A DNA stretch of 9,678 bases, taken from the NCBI GenBank assembly GCA_946886545.1, contig CAMPIU010000072.1:1-9678 (forward strand). The letters are read 5' to 3'. The notes beneath the pieces are model-generated. The model was not told where the DNA came from, searched no databases, and saw only the letters and a list, made by a program, of their open reading frames with translations. Origin of the DNA: an uncultured Flavobacteriales bacterium. GTDB taxonomy: Bacteria > Bacteroidota > Bacteroidia > Flavobacteriales > Crocinitomicaceae. The translations under genes and the position numbers were made by a program. Below, piece by piece: positions 6,145-9,678 of this stretch (positions within the stretch are counted from its first letter, which is position 1; every line of letters begins with the position of its first letter).

Positions 6145-6618
6145 TCACAAATTTTTTGCAGAACAGCTTGGTTCATGGGTAACCGGGAAATTGCACGAAT
6201 TGGCTATAAAACACTGTTTATTGGCTTCGTGATGTAAACTGTTTGCCAATTCTATTTGCGCAGGATCTGCAATGACCACTTTTGGACGAAGTACCACAGA
6301 CGTAAATCGGCCTCCGTTTGGATGATCCTGGATCATTTTTCCAATCGGTTCATCCTGGTACTCAATCACTCGTATTCCGGCATCTGCACATAAATGAAAG
6401 TACCAAAGCATGTGGCAGCTTGAAAGGGATGCCAGAAAAAAGTCTTCAGGATTATGCTTTGTTTTATCACCACGAAAAGGGACATCTGCAGAACACAGTA
6501 AATCGGGTTTATTCGGAATCTGAAGGGTGAATTCTCTTCCGTAAGCAGCGTAATCGGAAGTTCCTGTTCCTTTATTCCCGGTCCAGTAAATAGTGGCTTC
6601 GTATGTATGTTCTTTCAT
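6145..6618 (-). CDS. OsmC family protein (peroxiredoxin-like)
   Basis: A 157-residue cytoplasmic protein of the OsmC/Ohr superfamily, whose better-known members detoxify organic hydroperoxides through a pair of cysteines. The motif LASLSSCHMLWYFHLC (62-77) carries the probable peroxidatic Cys68 at the start of the central helix. The second conserved position is Cys136 in HHEANKQCFIANS, so both catalytic cysteines are present. Additional cysteines occur at 42, 77, 142 and 152, more than usual. The N-terminal strands EATIYWTG and the DFFLAS block fit the family. The subgroup looks closer to the general OsmC-like branch than to true Ohr, so the substrate is uncertain. The gene starts 30 bases after the methyltransferase stop and is probably co-transcribed with it; no separate promoter is visible. 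Confidence 0.92.
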   Translation of the reverse strand: MKEHTYEATIYWTGNKGTGTSDYAAYGREFTLQIPNKPDLLCSADVPFRGDKTKHNPEDFFLASLSSCHMLWYFHLCADAGIRVIEYQDEPIGKMIQDHPNGGRFTSVVLRPKVVIADPAQIELANSLHHEANKQCFIANSCNFPVTHEPSCSAKNL

Positions 6619-6648
6619 AATATTAGAAACGAAAAGTTGTTGAATGGA

Positions 6649-7308
6649 TTATTTGGAGTTCACAAGAACTAATGTGGAAAATTGTCTTTCGACCGCTTGC
6701 CCGTCTTTAGTCCTTACTGTTTCTGTTTGAGAATCTTCGTTGTTAAGAGTGAAGGAACTTTGATCAACTAAGCTCATTACCTCGTCCGGATTGTAAAGTG
6801 TGAATCCGAATGGTGTGAATGGCAATGTTTCCATAAAACTTCGGTGTGCAAAGGTCAGTGAGAATGTGCCCCCTGGTTTGAGGACGCGAGCCAGTTCCGT
6901 AAGCATGGAAAGCGGATTCTCCCAAAAATAGAGGGTATTAACTGTAAACAATTTATCAAACTGATTAGTTGCAAATGGGACTTGTTTGCCATCATACAAT
7001 ACGAAAGAAGCTTTTTGAGCTTCAATAAAGGACTTGTTCAACTGTTGTCCTTCCTGGTTCATCAATGTTGAAATCTCCAAACCTGTATAATGGATATTCC
7101 CACATTGGGAAAATAAAAATTCCAGGTGTCCGGCGTTTCCATGTCCTAATTCTAAAACGGAATCTCCTGGAGTAAGCTTCAAATTCGAGATTGCATTTTT
7201 TGTCATCCCGATATTTGTTTCATGCATCATTTGTGCAATTTCATTGCCTTTTTCTCCTTTCGGATGACTTAATTGGGAGGCAAGTTCTGTTAATTGTTCT
7301 TTCTCCAT
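6649..7308 (-). CDS. Class I SAM-dependent methyltransferase
   Basis: A 219-residue soluble methyltransferase of the UbiE/Methyltransf_11 type. Motif I, VLELGHGNAGHLEFL (51-65), binds the AdoMet amino acid part; the acidic end of the next strand is Glu78 in YTGLEIS (74-80). DKLFTVNTLYFWENP (118-132) is motif II, and ARVLKPGGTFSL (140-151) is motif III. The first 45 residues are helical and probably cap the active site. The third motif I position is His56 (GHGN) where GxG proteins more often have Cys, Ser or Thr. Nothing defines the substrate; quinones, small aromatics or a natural-product intermediate are all possible. The ATG at 7308 starts a leader whose only promoter-like signal is a poor TATCTTCG, 16 bases upstream. 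The OsmC gene follows 30 bases later. Confidence 0.92.
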   Translation of the reverse strand: MEKEQLTELASQLSHPKGEKGNEIAQMMHETNIGMTKNAISNLKLTPGDSVLELGHGNAGHLEFLFSQCGNIHYTGLEISTLMNQEGQQLNKSFIEAQKASFVLYDGKQVPFATNQFDKLFTVNTLYFWENPLSMLTELARVLKPGGTFSLTFAHRSFMETLPFTPFGFTLYNPDEVMSLVDQSSFTLNNEDSQTETVRTKDGQAVERQFSTLVLVNSK

Positions 7309-7336
7309 TTCTCGTTTTTCACGAAGATAATCATAG

Positions 7337-7411
7337 AATTACGAATCGGTTAATCATTTCCATTCGTAGTGGCGAAAAATTTTTCGCCACTACCTGATCG
7401 CATTCGTAATT
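7337..7411. repeat. Nested perfect palindrome between divergent methyltransferase and MarC genes
   Basis: The core is a perfect 28-bp palindrome with no loop, GTAGTGGCGAAAAA (7366-7379) joined to its exact reverse complement (7380-7393). Outside it, AATTACGAAT (7337-7346) is repeated inverted as ATTCGTAATT (7402-7411). This makes a 75-base element with two nested arms inside the 162-base divergent spacer, which has no gene. Candidate roles are a REP/MITE-like repeat or a site for a dimeric regulator of the two flanking genes. Confidence 0.7.
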
Positions 7412-7470
7412 AAGAATTAATATTCACCTAACCTTAAAACCCTGAAATATGGGGAATTTTGCAGCAAAAA

Positions 7471-8097
7471 ATGGAATTATTTATCAGTGTTTTTGCAGCT
7501 TTGTTCTCAGTTTTGAACCCTTTGGGGACTGTTCCCGTTTTTGTTGGATTGACCAAGGACGACACCAAGCACAACCGGGACAAAACTTCACTCTGGACTT
7601 CTATTAATGTGTGTGTCATTCTGTTGATTTCGTTTTTTGCAGGCAAGTATGTTTTGAATTTCTTTGGAATCAGCATTTCTTCGTTGCGCGTTGCAGGTGG
7701 GTTAATAATAGCGACAACCGGATTTTCTTTGTTAACAGGTTCTTTTACCAAACATAAAGGGATGAAGCGGGCAAGTGTTCAGGCTGATTTGGAAACGAGA
7801 TCAGAAGTTTCGCTAACACCATTGGCAATTCCGATGCTGGCCGGACCCGGATCTATTTCGCTTTTAATTACCTACAATCAAACATTTGATAATCAGGCAC
7901 AGCATGTATTATCTGTTTGTGCAATTATTGCGGTTTGCCTGGTGATCTATTTTATTTTGAGAACATCCCATTTCATTGTGAAAGCACTGGGAGCTTCCGG
8001 GATCAATGCCATTTCGCGTATTATAGGATTTATAGTCATTGCAATAGGAGTGGAGTATGTTTCATCCGCCGTTCAGGAAATTTTGAAAATCAATTGA
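7471..8097 (+). CDS. MarC family integral membrane protein
   Basis: A 208-residue inner-membrane protein of the MarC family (about 200 residues, six membrane helices). The hallmark first block is LFSVLNPLGTVPVFVGLT (11-28), and the symmetrical second block is LTPLAIPMLAGPGSIS (115-130). ISRIIGFIVIAIGVEY (181-196) is the closing helix. Despite the name, E. coli MarC was shown not to cause multiple antibiotic resistance, so the transported solute is unknown. It is the only plus-strand gene in the window. The frame could begin at a TTG four codons earlier (7459), but I chose the ATG because family members begin right at this hydrophobic helix and the four extra residues add nothing. A near-match -7 box (GAATTTTG) lies only 9 bases before the ATG and is not convincing. 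Confidence 0.94.
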   Translation: MELFISVFAALFSVLNPLGTVPVFVGLTKDDTKHNRDKTSLWTSINVCVILLISFFAGKYVLNFFGISISSLRVAGGLIIATTGFSLLTGSFTKHKGMKRASVQADLETRSEVSLTPLAIPMLAGPGSISLLITYNQTFDNQAQHVLSVCAIIAVCLVIYFILRTSHFIVKALGASGINAISRIIGFIVIAIGVEYVSSAVQEILKIN

Positions 8098-8102
8098 TTA
8101 TC

Positions 8103-8137
8103 AATTATCAAGTGGGATGATCCTCTCCTTGATAATT
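8103..8137. terminator. AT-rich hairpin, possible bidirectional terminator
   Basis: AATTATCAAG (8103-8112) pairs perfectly with CTTGATAATT (8128-8137) around a 15-base loop. It lies in the 59-base gap between the convergent MarC and histidine kinase stops. On the plus strand a run of five T follows within 11 bases; on the minus strand the flank is AT-rich but without a clean T tract. It is weaker than the other two terminators, but its position between convergent genes supports the call. Confidence 0.55.
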
Positions 8138-8156
8138 AATCCATTTTTAATGATAA

Positions 8157-9386
8157 TTATTGATCCTCCTGCGGACTGAATGTAATGTCAAAAATGGTCT
8201 CCGGATAAGTTTTCAGCTCCATGGTTCCTTCCAGCTGGTCCGTTAAAGATTCGATGAGGTCTAATCCGAAAGATCCTTGTCTTGACGGAGCTTTCCAGGT
8301 ACCGCTGTCACGGTATATCAACTTGCATTTTTTTCCCTGATGGTGCATAAATGAAATGGAGATAAGGCAATTTTCGTAATCATCAAAAGCATACTTCAAC
8401 GAGTTGGAGATCAATTCATTAAGTATTAATGCGATTGGCACAATAGATCGCAGGCCGATTGAATCAATATCACATTCTATTTTGAGGCTTACAGGATATC
8501 CGGATTGATAGGATGAAACCAAATCGGAGGATAGATCGTGCAAATATTCCCGTAAATGAAGTGTAGAAAGATGATCACTTTGATACATTTTTTCGTGAAT
8601 CATAGACATGGCAATCACGCGGTGGGTAGCATCTTTAAATTTGGCAATTGCTTCCGGATTCTCCAATTCCCGGGATTGCAAACGCAGTAAACTGGTGATA
8701 ATTTGAAGGTTGTTTTTCACCCGGTGGTGAATTTCTTTCAGCATCACTGTTTTTTCTTCATTCTGTTTAGAAATAATATTGTATTGTACCTGAAGTACAT
8801 CCTGAGCTTCATTCAATTTTTTCCGTCCTACTTCATTGGTACGAATGTTTTCCCAGCCTAGATATCCCAGAATTGCAAAACACAAAATGCAGTTTATAAT
8901 TGTAGCCGTCAATTGCTCATGTGTCAGATTCCGCATGATTTCCATTTGCGGATCCAGGAAATAATAGAAATAAACCGATTGGGCTGTCGCATGAAATAAG
9001 GTAAAAGCCAAACCCCATCTGGCACCTAAAACAATAAACGCGAAAAGAATGTTAATTGTCATCCAATAACCATCTAAAAAGTGTGGCTGGTTGTGAACAA
9101 AAAACAAAGTAACTGTGCAACAGAGTGCACCAACTACGTTGAAAATAATCGTTGGCAGACGAAATTTCCCGGTTTTAAAAATGTAAATAGTAGTAACTAA
9201 AACGGTAAGGAAAGCCAATAAAGTGATCGAAGCGACAGCAATACTGAAATAAATAAACAAGACAATACTTAGAATTCCGATAGCGATGCTTAAAAACAAA
9301 GACATACGGTAGGCAAGTAAGAATCTGGTCTCATCCTCGAAACTTGTTTCATTAAAGAACTTTGGAAAGAAAATTCGCTTAAGCAT
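8157..9386 (-). CDS. Six-TM sensor histidine kinase, HisKA_2 family
   Basis: A 409-residue membrane-bound kinase. Hydrophobic helices lie at about 26-47, 49-70, 78-97, 106-122, 126-143 and 161-177, joined by short loops, so the sensor is the membrane part itself and no periplasmic domain exists. A helical linker (about 185-215) leads to the HisKA_2 box EIHHRVKNNLQIITSLLRLQ (218-237); by comparison with the family His221 is the phospho-acceptor. The ATPase domain has the N box LILNELISNSLKYAF (320-334), the D-x-G of RDSG (359-362) and the G2 box GSFGLDLIESL (371-381). The lid between them is very short. Such kinases usually signal to a response regulator encoded elsewhere, as none is adjacent here. 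The stimulus is unknown. The ATG at 9386 has no clear -7 box upstream. Confidence 0.93.
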   Translation of the reverse strand: MLKRIFFPKFFNETSFEDETRFLLAYRMSLFLSIAIGILSIVLFIYFSIAVASITLLAFLTVLVTTIYIFKTGKFRLPTIIFNVVGALCCTVTLFFVHNQPHFLDGYWMTINILFAFIVLGARWGLAFTLFHATAQSVYFYYFLDPQMEIMRNLTHEQLTATIINCILCFAILGYLGWENIRTNEVGRKKLNEAQDVLQVQYNIISKQNEEKTVMLKEIHHRVKNNLQIITSLLRLQSRELENPEAIAKFKDATHRVIAMSMIHEKMYQSDHLSTLHLREYLHDLSSDLVSSYQSGYPVSLKIECDIDSIGLRSIVPIALILNELISNSLKYAFDDYENCLISISFMHHQGKKCKLIYRDSGTWKAPSRQGSFGLDLIESLTDQLEGTMELKTYPETIFDITFSPQEDQ

Positions 9387-9489
9387 AGTCTAGTTTTGGT
9401 TAGTGAAGATACTGAATCTTTGATTTCCTAATTCGATTATGTGATGAATTATTAGAAATCCGGAGAGAATCTCAGTTTAGAGTATGAAA

Positions 9490-9522
9490 AAACCCTGATC
9501 TGTTCTTACAGGATCAGGGTTT
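9490..9522 (-). terminator. Rho-independent terminator of the alpha-oxoamine synthase-like gene
   Basis: AAACCCTGATC (9490-9500) pairs with GATCAGGGTTT (9512-9522), with one bulged G and a possible three-pair extension into the loop. On the minus strand the stem is followed by six T residues. It lies 31 bases after the stop of the partial gene at the right edge, and separates that gene from the histidine kinase. Confidence 0.88.
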
Positions 9523-9553
9523 AATTCGTTATAGTGTAAGTAACAGCTGTCGC

Positions 9554-9678
9554 TTACTTTTTTCGATCTACTTCAACAGTTGCTAATTCGTCAGCTTTGT
9601 AAGCACCCGAATCCAATTTATCTTTCAATTTCTTGAATGTTTCAATAGTGTAAGTTACATCCTCTAAAGTATGTGCAG
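9554..9678 (-). CDS. Partial: C terminus of a PLP-dependent alpha-oxoamine synthase-like enzyme
   Basis: Only the last 40 codons plus the TAA stop are in the window; the gene continues beyond the right edge. The visible piece begins AHTLEDVTYTIETFKKLKDK and ends VEVDRKK. The AHT-x-ED-x3-T-x2-x-FK pattern is the final helix of fold-type I PLP enzymes of the alpha-oxoamine synthase group (glycine C-acetyltransferase, 8-amino-7-oxononanoate synthase, serine palmitoyltransferase), where residues following a conserved 'HT' begin the last helix. The charged tail of about 18 residues beyond that helix is longer than in E. coli Kbl. Which member it is cannot be decided from this fragment. A strong terminator follows 31 bases later. 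The reading frame is open throughout the 125 bases present and the neighbouring frames are closed. Confidence 0.6.
   Translation of the reverse strand, partial: AHTLEDVTYTIETFKKLKDKLDSGAYKADELATVEVDRKK

Noticed and set aside
7459..7470. TTG start for MarC, four codons upstream of the ATG
   Set aside because: The ATG at 7471 begins exactly at the family's first helix. The added residues LQQK are not typical and no ribosome-binding signal favours the TTG.
7471..8097. MarC as a multidrug resistance determinant
   Set aside because: The name is historical; work in E. coli showed that MarC is not responsible for the multiple-resistance phenotype.
9532..9662. Direct repeat TAGTGTAAGT(A/T)ACA at 9532-9545 and about 9649-9662
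   Set aside because: One copy is inside the coding part of the PLP enzyme and the other in its 3' region. At 13 of 14 bases with no flanking symmetry it is probably chance.
1..9678. An undescribed defence, mobile or biosynthetic system
   Set aside because: Genes are common chromosomal families with uniform base composition by eye. There is no integrase, transposase, nuclease, reverse transcriptase, toxin-antitoxin pair, CRISPR array or synthase cluster.

Overview
The window looks like ordinary chromosomal core sequence from a marine or freshwater member of the Bacteroidota (Flavobacteriia, possibly Crocinitomicaceae/Fluviicola-like; the genus is only a guess). The evidence is a secreted protein with a choice-of-anchor L region and a Por/T9SS-type C-terminal sorting domain, a DUF3127 protein, a HisKA_2 kinase of the flavobacterial type, AT-rich leaders without Shine-Dalgarno sequences, and several Bacteroidota-type -7 boxes (TAnnTTTG) just upstream of start codons.

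Layout from left to right, all on the minus strand unless stated: a small four-helix membrane protein (20-436); an intrinsic terminator (452-482); a DUF3127 protein with an SSB-like acidic tail (488-883); a flavin reductase family protein (908-1801); a T9SS-secreted choice-of-anchor L protein (1897-2916); a secreted M1-family zinc metallopeptidase (2958-4583); a palindromic spacer (4584-4685); a DUF1801 protein (4686-5054); a repeat-rich spacer (5055-5187); a small RNA polymerase alpha-CTD-like protein with a Cys cluster (5188-5475), overlapping the end of an HPP-family membrane protein (5447-6070); an OsmC-family protein (6145-6618); a class I SAM methyltransferase (6649-7308); a divergent spacer with a nested palindrome (7309-7470); a plus-strand MarC-family membrane protein (7471-8097); a convergent hairpin; a six-TM HisKA_2 histidine kinase (8157-9386); a terminator; and the last 40 codons of what is probably a PLP-dependent alpha-oxoamine synthase (9554-9678).

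The genes do not form one pathway. Likely co-transcribed groups on the minus strand are flavin reductase to DUF3127 (24-bp gap), M1 peptidase to anchor L protein (41-bp gap, but with its own -7 box), methyltransferase to OsmC (30-bp gap), and HPP to alpha-CTD-like protein (29-bp overlap). No phage, IS, CRISPR, toxin-antitoxin or biosynthetic cluster was seen, and no rRNA or tRNA. No spacer without a gene exceeds 300 bases. The points most worth a second look are the SSB-tip mimic on the DUF3127 protein, the stand-alone Cys-cluster/alpha-CTD protein coupled to HPP, and three different palindromic spacer elements within 3 kb.
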